A stretch of DNA of 64,000 nucleotides from an uncultured Acetatifactor sp. (lineage in GTDB: Bacteria; Bacillota; Clostridia; Lachnospirales; Lachnospiraceae): assembly GCA_947595925.1 (NCBI GenBank), contig CANQEV010000008.1, positions 1 through 64,000 of the forward strand, written 5' to 3'. Below are positions 36,456 to 44,639 of the stretch, piece by piece. Both the position numbers and the translations under genes were made by a program. Within the stretch, counting starts at the first letter, position 1. The number at the start of each line of letters is the position of its first letter. The notes under the pieces were generated by a model. That model had not been told where the DNA came from. It searched no databases and saw only the letters and a program-made list of their open reading frames with translations.

Positions 36456-38135
36456 TTGTCAAAGAAAAAAGAGAATAAGACGTCGGGCCCGAAGCTGAAG
36501 ATCATACCCTTGGGGGGCCTGGAGCAGATCGGTATGAACATTACTGCCTTCGAGTACGAGGACAGTATTCTTGTGGTGGACTGCGGCCTGGCTTTCCCGG
36601 CGGACGATATGCTGGGGATCGATCTGGTAATCCCGGATATCAGTTATCTGAGGGACAACGCGGACAGGGTGAAGGGCTTTGTGATCACCCACGGCCATGA
36701 GGACCACATCGGCGCACTGCCGTATATCCTGAAGGAGCTGAACGCCCCGGTCTATGCCACCCGCCTGACCATGGGAATCATCGAGCATAAGCTGACGGAG
36801 CACGGACTGATGAAGGGCACCAAGCGCAAGGTGGTAAAATTCGGGCAGTCGGTGAACCTGGGGCAGTTCCGGGTGGAGTTTATCAAGACGAATCACAGCA
36901 TCGTGGACGCTGCGGCGCTGGCGATCTATTCCCCGGCGGGCGTGGTGATCCACACGGGCGATTTCAAGGTGGATTTCACTCCCGTTTACGGGGACGCCAT
37001 CGACCTGCAGAGATTCGCGGAGATCGGCAAGAAGGGGGTCCTCGCCCTGATGTGCGATTCCACGAACGCCGAGCGCCCGGGCTTTACCCCGTCGGAGAAG
37101 ACGCTGGGGCGCACTTTCGACACCCTGTTTGAGGAGCACAAGAACACCCGTATCTTTGTGGCGACCTTCGCCTCTAATGTGGACCGGGTGCAGCAGATCA
37201 TCAACACGGCGTACAAATTTGGTAGAAAAGTAGCGGTGGAAGGCCGCAGCATGGTGAATATCATCGATACCGCCAGCGAGCTGGACTGCATCACCATCCC
37301 GGAGAATACGCTGGTGGACCTGGACCAGATGAAGAATTATCCCGCGGAGAAACAGGTCATCATCACCACGGGGAGCCAGGGGGAGAGCATGGCGGCCCTC
37401 AGCCGCATGGCGAACAACATGCACCGCAAGATCACCATCGGCCCCGGGGATACGGTGATCTTTTCCTCGAACCCCATCCCCGGCAACGAGAAGCCGATCA
37501 CAAAGGTGATAAACGAGCTGATCCGTAAGGGCGCGGACGTGATCTTTCAGGACGTGCATGTCTCCGGTCACGCCTGCCAGGAGGAGATCAAGCTGATCTA
37601 CACCCTGGTACAGCCGAAATACGCGATACCCGTGCACGGGGAGTACAAGCACCTCAAAGCGCAGGCGAAGATCGCGGAAAATCTTGGAATACCGAAAGAC
37701 AAGATCTTTATCCTGTCCTCCGGGGACGTGCTGGAGCTGAACGAAGAAAGCGCCGCCGTCACGGATAAGGTGATCACCGGGGGGATCCTGGTGGACGGCC
37801 TGGGCGTTGGCGACGTGGGGAACGTGGTGCTTCGGGACCGCCAGCACCTTGCGGAGGACGGCATTATGATCGTAGTGATGAGTCTGGACAAGGCCAGCGG
37901 GGAGCTGCTGGCGGGGCCGGACATCGTCTCCAGGGGCTTTGTGTATGTCAGGGAGGCGGACGAACTGATCGAGGAAGCCCGACTCACCGTGGACGAGGCG
38001 ATTCAGGGCTGTCTGGACCGGGGGATCACGGACTGGGGAAAGCTCAAGTCTACTACAAAAGACGTCCTGAGCGACTATGTCTGGAAAAAAACAAAGAGAA
38101 GACCTATGATCCTTCCTATCATTATGGAGGTTTAG
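36456..38135 (+). CDS. rnj: Ribonuclease J
   Basis: This 559-residue metallo-beta-lactamase/beta-CASP enzyme has the zinc motif HGHEDHIGALPYIL, then HTGDFKVDFTPV, the beta-CASP region, and a C-terminal domain ending MILPIIMEV. It is the 5'-3' exonuclease and endonuclease for mRNA turnover and rRNA maturation in Firmicutes. GGAGG at 36444-36448 is only one base from the ATG at 36450 but seven from an in-frame TTG at 36456, so the TTG is probably the real start, giving MSKKKENKTSG. The downstream ylbF gene begins 5 bases after the stop. Confidence 0.95.
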   Translation: MSKKKENKTSGPKLKIIPLGGLEQIGMNITAFEYEDSILVVDCGLAFPADDMLGIDLVIPDISYLRDNADRVKGFVITHGHEDHIGALPYILKELNAPVYATRLTMGIIEHKLTEHGLMKGTKRKVVKFGQSVNLGQFRVEFIKTNHSIVDAAALAIYSPAGVVIHTGDFKVDFTPVYGDAIDLQRFAEIGKKGVLALMCDSTNAERPGFTPSEKTLGRTFDTLFEEHKNTRIFVATFASNVDRVQQIINTAYKFGRKVAVEGRSMVNIIDTASELDCITIPENTLVDLDQMKNYPAEKQVIITTGSQGESMAALSRMANNMHRKITIGPGDTVIFSSNPIPGNEKPITKVINELIRKGADVIFQDVHVSGHACQEEIKLIYTLVQPKYAIPVHGEYKHLKAQAKIAENLGIPKDKIFILSSGDVLELNEESAAVTDKVITGGILVDGLGVGDVGNVVLRDRQHLAEDGIMIVVMSLDKASGELLAGPDIVSRGFVYVREADELIEEARLTVDEAIQGCLDRGITDWGKLKSTTKDVLSDYVWKKTKRRPMILPIIMEV

Positions 38136-38139
38136 ACGG

Positions 38140-38460
38140 ATGAATCGTGTGGATGAAGCAGCGGATGCTTTGGCGGCGGCGCTCCTTAGCTCCGAGGTGT
38201 ATCTGGAATACAAGAGAAAACTGGACGAGGTAAAGAAATTCCCCCAGCTGAAGGAGAGAATTGACGAGTACCGGAGAAAAAATTATGAGCTCCAGTGCAG
38301 TCCGGACTACGCCTTCGACAAGATGGAAGAGTTTGAGAGGGAGTACCGGAGATTCCGGGAGGATTCCCTTGTGTCGGAATTCCTGGCGGCGGAGCTGGCT
38401 CTGTGCCGCCTGATCCAGAACATCAACGGCAGGCTGGTGGAGGCCATCGATTTCGAGTGA
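38140..38460 (+). CDS. YlbF family regulator
   Basis: The 106-residue, mostly helical protein matches the YlbF/YmcA family in length and charge pattern, with DEAADALAAALLSSEVYLEY at the N-terminus and CSPDYAFDKMEEFER centrally. In Bacillus subtilis YlbF, YmcA and YaaT form the Y-complex that steers RNase Y to its targets. Its place directly behind the RNase J gene fits a role in mRNA decay. ATGGAGG at the end of the RNase J gene acts as its binding site, implying coupled translation. Confidence 0.85.
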   Translation: MNRVDEAADALAAALLSSEVYLEYKRKLDEVKKFPQLKERIDEYRRKNYELQCSPDYAFDKMEEFEREYRRFREDSLVSEFLAAELALCRLIQNINGRLVEAIDFE

Positions 38461-38487
38461 TTTCGAGCGGGAAAGAAAGGGTTTCTT

Positions 38488-38877
38488 ATGAAAAATGACG
38501 GAGCGTTGGGCGCTTTTGTAAGCACCTTCCTACACATGGCGGTCCTGGTGGCGGCAGTGGTACTGATCTACCGGGGGGCCGTGATATGCTATGACTACGG
38601 TTATCGGATCTTTAACGAACCGCCCGTGGCGATCGGGGAGGGCAGGACGGTCTCTGTGACTGTCCCGTCGGACTTTAAGGTGAAGAACCTGGCCGCCCTT
38701 TTGGAATCCAAGGGGCTGGTGCGGGATTCCAAGTTATTGATCCTGCAGTATTACTGCTCGGAATACCGCAAAGACATCAAGGCGGGGACTTACGAGCTGA
38801 ACACGGCCATGACGGCGGAGGAAATGTTCGGCGTGATGGCGGGAGAAGAGTGGGAGGCGGAGACGGATGATAATTGA
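38488..38877 (+). CDS. Short MltG-like membrane protein without catalytic domain
   Basis: The 129-residue protein has one N-terminal membrane helix (FLHMAVLVAAVVLIYRGAVI). A single LysM-like/YceG N-terminal domain follows, recognisable by VSVTVPSDFKVKNLAALLESKGLV and DIKAGTYELNTAMTAEEM. Full MltG (Bacillus YrrL) is about 350 residues with an endolytic transglycosylase domain, and stands at this place in the ireB-ruvX-mltG-trmR order. Here the catalytic part is absent and the frame ends cleanly, overlapping the next gene by 11 bases, so it looks like a natural short form rather than a frameshift. Confidence 0.7.
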   Translation: MKNDGALGAFVSTFLHMAVLVAAVVLIYRGAVICYDYGYRIFNEPPVAIGEGRTVSVTVPSDFKVKNLAALLESKGLVRDSKLLILQYYCSEYRKDIKAGTYELNTAMTAEEMFGVMAGEEWEAETDDN

Positions 38878-39532
38878 GCCCAGAATGGCGGCTTTTATCG
38901 ACTCTCTCGACCGGGGCAATCCCCCCTGGCTGGATGAGCTGGAGAGGGAGGCGCTGGCGGAGAGGATCCCCATCATCCGAAAGCCGCTGCAGAGTTTTCT
39001 GCGGTTTTTATTGGTCTATGCAAAGCCGGCGCGGATCCTGGAAGTTGGGACAGCCGTCGGCTTTTCCGCGCTTCTGATGAGCGAGTACGCCCCGGCGGAC
39101 TGCCATATCACAACGATTGAAAAATATGAGAAGAGGATCCCGACGGCAAGGGCCAATTTCCGAAAGGCCGGCCGGGAGGACAGGATCACCCTTCTGGAAG
39201 GGGACGCGGCGGAGATCTTAAAGGAGCTGCGGGAGCCCTATGACCTGATCTTTATGGACGCGGCGAAAGGGCAGTACCTGAGCTTCCTGCCGGAAGTCCT
39301 GCGCCTTTTGAAGCCCGGAGGACTCCTGCTCTCCGACAACGTCCTGCAGGACGGGGATGTGATCGAGTCCCGCTTTGCCCTGGAGAGGAGGAAGCGCACG
39401 ACCCACGCCAGGATGCGGGAATATCTGTATGAGTTAAAGCACCTGCCGGGGCTGGAGACGGTGATCCTGCCGGTGGGAGACGGGGTGACGCTGACCACAA
39501 AGCTTCAAGAGGATGACGAAGATAAAATTTGA
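38867..39532 (+). CDS. trmR: tRNA 5-hydroxyuridine methyltransferase / O-methyltransferase
   Basis: The 221-residue class I SAM methyltransferase has EVGTAVGFSALLMSEY for SAM binding, the metal-binding region FMDAAKGQY, and LLLSDNVLQDG, as in Bacillus YrrM/TrmR. TrmR methylates 5-hydroxyuridine at tRNA position 34 to 5-methoxyuridine. Its order, after ruvX and mltG and before a U32 peptidase-type gene, is the same as in Bacillus, where the U32 proteins make the hydroxyuridine. This supports TrmR over a catechol-type enzyme. The start overlaps the preceding gene by 11 bases. Confidence 0.85.
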   Translation: MIIEPRMAAFIDSLDRGNPPWLDELEREALAERIPIIRKPLQSFLRFLLVYAKPARILEVGTAVGFSALLMSEYAPADCHITTIEKYEKRIPTARANFRKAGREDRITLLEGDAAEILKELREPYDLIFMDAAKGQYLSFLPEVLRLLKPGGLLLSDNVLQDGDVIESRFALERRKRTTHARMREYLYELKHLPGLETVILPVGDGVTLTTKLQEDDEDKI

Positions 39533-39752
39533 CCCGCGCCCCGAAGGAGAGAGATGTAAACGGTATGTGGGCGCGGACCGCGGCAGCAGTGGAAAATCAG
39601 AGACGCATGAGAGAACTGCGCGAAGAGGGGAGCTGAGCCGGTCCATAGAGGGCGTGGCAGCCATCGGACTCCGAATCGGCAGGACAGGGTTTCGGTTCCG
39701 GCTGGCCGGTCAGCGTAAAAAACGAAGCGCACGGGAAACGGAGGACATGAAC

Positions 39753-41255
39753 ATGGGGGACAGTTCCTGCCACAGAAAAAAACTACATAAGCCGGAACTC
39801 CTGGTTCCCGCCGGAAGTCTGGAAGTGCTGAAGACGGCCGTTCTCTTCGGAGCGGACGCGGTGTATATCGGCGGGGACGTGTTCAGCCTGCGGGCGAAGG
39901 CGAAAAACTTTTCCCTGGAAGAAATGCGGGAGGGGATCGCCTTTGCACATAGCCATGGGGCGAAGGTTTATGTCACCGCGAACATTTTTGCCCACAATGG
40001 GGATCTGGGGGAGGCGGAGGCATACTTTGCGAGTCTCCGGGACCTGGACCCCGGCGCGGAGCATCCCGCCAGGCCGGACGCCCTGATCCTTTCAGACCCC
40101 GGGATGCTGCGGATCGCAAAGCGGGTCTGGCCGGAGGCGGAAATCCATATTTCCACCCAGGCAAACAACACCAATTATGAGACTTATCTCTTCTGGCATG
40201 AACTGGGGGCAAAGCGGGTGGTCAGCGCCAGGGAACTGTCCCTGCAGGAGATCCGGCAGATCCGGGAGAAGATCCCCGAGGACATGGAGATCGAGAGCTT
40301 TGTCCACGGCTCCATGTGCATTTCCTATTCCGGCAGGTGCCTTTTGAGCAATTACTTTACGGGAAGAGACGCCAATCAGGGTTCCTGTACCCATCCCTGC
40401 CGCTGGAAATACGCGGTTGTAGAGGAATCCCGGCCCGGTGAATATCTGCCCGTCGTTGAGAACGAGAGAGGGACCTTTCTCTTTAACTCCAAGGATCTGT
40501 GCATGATCGAGCACATTCCGGAGCTGGTGCAGGCCGGGATCGACAGCTTTAAGATCGAGGGGCGCATGAAGGCCGCGCTGTATGTCGCGGCGGTGGCCAG
40601 GACTTACCGCAGGGCCATCGATGACTATTTCCGGGGAGAGGAAGTCTACCGCGCGAACCTGGACTGGTACAGGGAGGAGATCGGGAAGTGCACCAACCGT
40701 CAGTTTTCCACCGGCTTTTATTTTGGAAAGCCCGGCGGGGAGACCCAGATTTACGAGAACAGCACCTATGTGAGCGAAGCTGTGTATCTGGGGATCATCG
40801 AGGAAAGTATCTGTATCCTGGGCGATTTCACGGAAGATTATGAGAAAAATAAAGAACTCAGGCCGTTCCTGGATAAGGGGCTGCGGGAGGGAAGCCTGAA
40901 GTGGCAAAAAGCAGGGTGGCAAATACCGAAGGAGGCCGGAGAGGAACTGATTCCTGGCAAGGAGCCGGCCGCCGGGCCCATCGGCGGGGAAGAGGATACC
41001 GCCGGAGAGAGGCTTATGGGAATGATGTACTTATCCCGCATCACCCAGCGCAATAAGTTTTCCGTGGGCGACCGTATTGAAGTCATGAAGCCTGACGGGC
41101 GGAATGTGCGGGTCTGGGTGGCCGGTATGTACGACCAGGATATGAATCCGGTGGAGAGCGCGCCCCATGCGCGGCAAAAGCTGTGGATTTGGCTCCTGGA
41201 CGAAGAGACTCTGGAGGACCGCGCCGCGGAAGAAGGAGATCTGCTTCGCGAATAA
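39753..41255 (+). CDS. Peptidase U32 family protein, likely tRNA uridine hydroxylation (TrhP-like)
   Basis: This 500-residue protein has the U32 N-terminus PELLVPAGSLEVLKTAVLFG and ADAVYIGG. The cysteine-rich signature region includes FVHGSMCISYSGRCLLSNY and GSCTHPCRWKY, and an extended C-terminal domain is present. Related TrhP proteins (E. coli YegQ, Bacillus YrrN/YrrO) are needed for 5-hydroxyuridine at tRNA position 34; the upstream trmR makes the next step. The frame is open back to 39513, but residues encoded before 39747 are low-complexity and basic. GGAGG at 39740-39744 fits the ATG at 39753 best (39747 is too close). Confidence 0.87.
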   Translation: MGDSSCHRKKLHKPELLVPAGSLEVLKTAVLFGADAVYIGGDVFSLRAKAKNFSLEEMREGIAFAHSHGAKVYVTANIFAHNGDLGEAEAYFASLRDLDPGAEHPARPDALILSDPGMLRIAKRVWPEAEIHISTQANNTNYETYLFWHELGAKRVVSARELSLQEIRQIREKIPEDMEIESFVHGSMCISYSGRCLLSNYFTGRDANQGSCTHPCRWKYAVVEESRPGEYLPVVENERGTFLFNSKDLCMIEHIPELVQAGIDSFKIEGRMKAALYVAAVARTYRRAIDDYFRGEEVYRANLDWYREEIGKCTNRQFSTGFYFGKPGGETQIYENSTYVSEAVYLGIIEESICILGDFTEDYEKNKELRPFLDKGLREGSLKWQKAGWQIPKEAGEELIPGKEPAAGPIGGEEDTAGERLMGMMYLSRITQRNKFSVGDRIEVMKPDGRNVRVWVAGMYDQDMNPVESAPHARQKLWIWLLDEETLEDRAAEEGDLLRE

Positions 41256-41263
41256 GAGAGTTC

Positions 41264-41415
41264 GGCTGTTCCGTCCCTGGGGGACCAGTTCAGCCCGCGC
41301 CATTCGCAAAGCCGCGCTGACGCGCTCTCCGTCGCTTTACGAATGGCTTTGTGCATGGAAAGGCTGTTCCGTCCCTGGGGGACCAGTTCAGCCCGCGCCA
41401 TTCGCAAAGCCGCGC
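41264..41415. repeat. Identical 54-bp direct repeats with internal palindromes
   Basis: Positions 41264-41317 and 41362-41415 are identical over 54 bases, including GTCCCTGGGGGACCAG, itself a palindrome, and CATTCGCAAAGCCGCGC. After copy 1 the complement CTTTACGAATGG closes a hairpin with CCATTCGCAAAG. The second copy's equivalent arm has diverged. It looks like a REP-type extragenic palindromic element in tandem, directly after the U32 gene. Confidence 0.8.
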
Positions 41416-41458
41416 CTGCGGCGCTTACCGTCGCTTCGCGACTGTCTTTGCTCATAAA

Positions 41459-41541
41459 ATGGCGCTCCCTCAGCCGCACGTGTTCGGCAAAAATTTGTGC
41501 GAGCACAATTTTTGTCCGAACCACGGCGGCTGGCTGAACTG
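41459..41541. repeat. 83-bp palindromic repeat element, copy 2
   Basis: This is the partner of 11158-11240, with the same length and order of motifs (GGCGCTCCCTCAGCCGC at the left end, GGCGGCTGGCTGAACTG at the right end). Stem changes are compensated: TTCGG pairs with CCGAA here where copy 1 has TCCG with CGGA. It stands between the U32 gene and the glutamine synthetase promoter. Confidence 0.75.
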
Positions 41542-41561
41542 TAAAAAATTTAAAATAGGTA

Positions 41562-41590
41562 TTGCATTTTTGGAAAAAGTGGGGTATGTT
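41562..41590 (+). promoter_or_regulatory. Promoter of the glutamine synthetase gene
   Basis: TTGCAT (41562-41567), 17 bases, TATGTT (41585-41590). It implies a leader of about 140 bases containing the terminator at 41662-41700. Confidence 0.6.
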
Positions 41591-41661
41591 AATAGAAAAT
41601 GAAATGTTGATCCGAAGGATCCTGGATCATATTTCTTCACATCGGTGTCGAAGAACGAGGA

Positions 41662-41700
41662 GGTTCCATAGTAACAGGCTTACTTTGGAACCATTTTTTT
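41662..41700 (+). terminator. Leader terminator (attenuator) of the glutamine synthetase gene
   Basis: GGTTCCA at 41662-41668 pairs with TGGAACC at 41686-41692 and is followed by A and seven T. It ends 36 bases before the start codon, so it can only act as an attenuator. Upstream a GATCC-GAA-GGATC hairpin and the word TGGATC offer alternative pairings. No T-box specifier or conserved T-box sequence is visible. Confidence 0.7.
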
Positions 41701-41736
41701 ATAGCCGCACCGATAAAAATCAGAGAGAAAGGAAGT

Positions 41737-43854
41737 ATGAAGATGAGCGAAGTATTAAACGTGGAAGAGATCTTTGGCAGCAAGGTATTTACACTGAGCA
41801 AGATGAAGGAACGGCTTCCCAAGAATGTCTACAAGGAAGTCAGAAAGATCATGGAACAGGGCGGCGAACTTTCCCTGGCTACGGCGGACGTTGTGGCAAA
41901 GGCCATGAAGGACTGGGCCGTTGAAAATGGCGCGACCCATTATACCCACTGGTTCCAGCCCCTCACCGGCATCACCGCAGAGAAACACGATTCCTTTGTA
42001 GCCCATCCCGATGCGGAGGGCAGGATGCTTCTGGAGTTTTCCGGCAAGGAGCTGATCAAGGGCGAGCCCGACGCGTCCTCTTTCCCCTCCGGCGGCCTTC
42101 GCGCAACCTTCGAGGCGAGAGGATACACCGCATGGGACATCACTTCCCCCGCGTTCCTGAAGGAGGATGCGGCAGGCGTGATCCTCTGTATCCCCACCGC
42201 GTTCTGTTCCTATAAGGGCGAGGCCCTGGATAAGAAGACCCCCCTCCTTCGCTCCATGGAGGCGGTCAGCCAGCAGGCCCTCAGGATCGTCCGGTTGTTT
42301 GGCAATACCGAGGCTACCAAGGTGGTGGCAAGCGTGGGACCCGAGCAGGAGTACTTCCTGGTGGACCGCGAGAAATACTTAAAGCGTGAAGACCTGATCT
42401 TTGCCGGCCGCACCCTGTTCGGCGCGCCCGCTCCCAAGGGTCAGGAGCTGGAGGATCACTACTTCGGCACGATCCGGGAGAGGATCGGATCTTATATGAA
42501 GGATCTGAACGTGGAGCTCTGGAAGCTGGGCGTTACCGCGAAGACCCAGCACAACGAGGTGGCTCCCGCACAGCATGAGCTGGCTCCCATCTATGAGACC
42601 GCAAATATCGCGGTGGATCACAACCAGCTGGTGATGGAGACCATGAAGAAGGTGGCCGGCCGCCACGGAATGACCTGCCTGCTTCACGAGAAGCCTTTTG
42701 CGGGCGTGAACGGATCCGGCAAGCACAACAACTGGTCCCTGGGAACCGACAACGGCGTGAACCTCCTGGATCCCGGCGATACGCCGAATGAAAACATACA
42801 GTTCCTTCTGGTACTGGCCTGCATCATGAAGGCGGTGGACACTCACGCAGATCTGCTCCGTCAGAGCGCGTCCGACGTAGGCAACGACCACAGGCTGGGT
42901 GCTAACGAGGCGCCTCCCGCAATCATCTCCATGTTCCTGGGAGAACAGCTGGAGGACGTTGTGGAGCAGCTGGTTGAGACCGGCGTGGCGGAGCACTCCA
43001 TCCAGGGCGGGAAACTTATGACAGGCGTGTCAACTCTGCCTGATCTGGATAAGGACGCTACCGACAGAAACAGAACTTCGCCCTTCGCTTTCACCGGAAA
43101 CAAGTTCGAGTTCCGTATGGTGGGCAGCAACGATTCCATCGCGGACGCGAACGTTACCCTGAACGCCATTGTTGCCGAGGCATTCTGCGACGCGGCGGAC
43201 AGACTGGAAAAAGCTGACAACTTTGAGATGGCCGTGCATGACCTGATCAAGGAGTATATGACCAAGCACCGCAGGATCATCTTCAACGGCAATGGATATT
43301 CCGACGAATGGGTGCAGGAGGCTGCAAAGCGGGGACTTCCCAATATCCGTTCCATGGTTGAGGCGTCCGGCGCTCTCACCACCGACAAGGCCATCGCCCT
43401 GTTTGAAAAGTTCGGCATCTTTACGAAAGCCGAGCTGGAATCCCGCGAGGAGATCCTGTACGAAACCTACTCCAAGACCATCAACATCGAGGCCCTGACC
43501 ATGATCGACATGGCGAGAAAGCAGATACTTCCCGCTGTGATCTCCTACACCAGGTCCCTGGCGGACACGGTTCTTGCCGTAAAGGAGGCAGGAGCGGACG
43601 CTTCCGTACAGGCGGAGACTCTTGCGGAAGTATCCGCGAGACTGGCCGAGGCGAAGGCGGCCCTGAAGGCTCTGGAGGAGAAGGTTTCCAAGGCTTCCAC
43701 CATCGGCACCGAGAAGGAGAAGGCATTCTATTATAAGGATGTGATCTTTACCGCTATGGCCGACCTGAGAAAGCCTGTGGATGCCCTGGAGATGCTGGTG
43801 GATAAGTCTGTATGGCCTATTCCGACCTACGGCGACCTGATCTTCGAGGTATAA
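41737..43854 (+). CDS. glnN: Glutamine synthetase type III
   Basis: The 705-residue enzyme is far longer than GSI (about 450) and contains the type III landmarks NEVAPAQHELAP, GVNGSGKHNNWSLGTDNG, EAPPAIISMFLG and NRTSPFAFTGNKFEFR. It condenses ammonia and glutamate to glutamine with ATP as a dodecamer, and is the main nitrogen-assimilation enzyme in many gut anaerobes. AAAGGAAG lies 2 bases before the ATG at 41737 and 8 before the in-frame ATG at 41743, so either may be used. Expression is probably controlled by the leader terminator. Confidence 0.96.
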   Translation: MKMSEVLNVEEIFGSKVFTLSKMKERLPKNVYKEVRKIMEQGGELSLATADVVAKAMKDWAVENGATHYTHWFQPLTGITAEKHDSFVAHPDAEGRMLLEFSGKELIKGEPDASSFPSGGLRATFEARGYTAWDITSPAFLKEDAAGVILCIPTAFCSYKGEALDKKTPLLRSMEAVSQQALRIVRLFGNTEATKVVASVGPEQEYFLVDREKYLKREDLIFAGRTLFGAPAPKGQELEDHYFGTIRERIGSYMKDLNVELWKLGVTAKTQHNEVAPAQHELAPIYETANIAVDHNQLVMETMKKVAGRHGMTCLLHEKPFAGVNGSGKHNNWSLGTDNGVNLLDPGDTPNENIQFLLVLACIMKAVDTHADLLRQSASDVGNDHRLGANEAPPAIISMFLGEQLEDVVEQLVETGVAEHSIQGGKLMTGVSTLPDLDKDATDRNRTSPFAFTGNKFEFRMVGSNDSIADANVTLNAIVAEAFCDAADRLEKADNFEMAVHDLIKEYMTKHRRIIFNGNGYSDEWVQEAAKRGLPNIRSMVEASGALTTDKAIALFEKFGIFTKAELESREEILYETYSKTINIEALTMIDMARKQILPAVISYTRSLADTVLAVKEAGADASVQAETLAEVSARLAEAKAALKALEEKVSKASTIGTEKEKAFYYKDVIFTAMADLRKPVDALEMLVDKSVWPIPTYGDLIFEV

Positions 43855-44007
43855 TTTTGCAGAGCGCAATAACAGGCAAAGACAGACGCCAAGTGTTGGA
43901 AGTCGTGTGAGTGCAGTTTCACGGTTGGCATGGGCTGAATTGTCGTATGTGTTGGATGGGCATTGCCCTCGAGATTGAAATTCGTATGATATAAGAGAAA
44001 TGCAAAG

Positions 44008-44051
44008 ACTGCCGCTTCACAGGGAAATTTTTCCGTTGAGGCGGCAGTTTC
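44008..44051 (+). terminator. Intrinsic terminator after glnN
   Basis: ACTGCCGC pairs with GCGGCAGT and the stem continues with TCA/TGA around a loop of about 20 bases; TTTCTTCCTGTTTT follows. The rest of 43855-44200 has no gene; it becomes A-rich (repeated AAAAAAGGGCAAA) before the tRNA promoter. Confidence 0.75.
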
Positions 44052-44203
44052 TTCCTGTTTTGACGGCATGGGAATTACTTACAGATGTGATAAAGTGTTT
44101 GTAACACGGAAAAACCGATACCATAGTTTAAAAGTTTGAAAAAAGGGCAAATGAAAAAGGTTAAAAAAAAGGGCAAAAAGACTCAAAAATTTTAAAATAA
44201 GTC

Positions 44204-44232
44204 TTGCAAAAATCAGATATATCGTATATACT
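44204..44232 (+). promoter_or_regulatory. Promoter of tRNA-Gln
   Basis: TTGCAA (44204-44209), 17 bases, TATACT (44227-44232), with the tRNA 5' end 20 bases beyond the -10 box. Confidence 0.75.
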
Positions 44233-44252
44233 ATTTCAAGTGTGAAACACAT

Positions 44253-44324
44253 AGGGCTATCGCCAAACGGTAAGGCAACGGACTCTGACTCCGTCATTTC
44301 AAGGTTCGAATCCTTGTAGCCCTG
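44253..44324 (+). tRNA. tRNA-Gln (anticodon CTG)
   Basis: The 72-base cloverleaf has acceptor stem AGGGCTA/TAGCCCT, anticodon stem ACGGA/TCCGT with loop CTCTGAC (anticodon CTG), and T-arm AAGG-TTCGAAT-CCTT. The CCA end is not encoded. A CCGCAG/CTGCGG hairpin at 44339-44359 may end the transcript; the rest of 44360-44555 shows no gene. Confidence 0.93.
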
Positions 44325-44559
44325 TTTGAATGAAGAGACCGCAGCAGAGAAGGCTGCGGCCCTTTGTATTTTAAAACAATTCCCAGACTCGATTGTTCTG
44401 TCTTATAAAGTTTCCTATCGACATTCCTGCTGTGCGGGCGTCCGGAAATCTCAATGCTCCAAGACCCAAACAGTCCCTTTGGACCAGGCAATCTTTCTGC
44501 AGCCAGCGCATCCTTTGATGAATGATTGCTTTGCAAATGAATATGGTGAAAATAAGGCA

Positions 44560-44588
44560 TTGCGCATTTCGGAAAAGTATGGTATCTT
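44560..44588 (+). promoter_or_regulatory. Promoter of the GNAT acetyltransferase gene
   Basis: TTGCGC (44560-44565), 17 bases, TATCTT (44583-44588); the coding start is about 50 bases downstream. Confidence 0.5.
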
Positions 44589-44639
44589 ACCATATAGGGT
44601 TTTAAATACTACATGTTGTCACATGATGGGTGAAACGCC

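Noticed and set aside
36459-38213. A 584-codon minus-strand frame opposite RNase J
   Set aside because: Shadow of a certain gene; no motifs, His/Leu/Arg-rich composition.
39513-39752. N-terminal 80 residues of the open frame leading into the U32 protein
   Set aside because: Basic low-complexity sequence overlapping the trmR end; the ribosome binding site and family N-terminus point to a start near 39747-39753.
41600-41700. T-box leader before glnN
   Set aside because: No AGGGTGGNACCGCG-like sequence and no specifier loop found; only the terminator is convincing.
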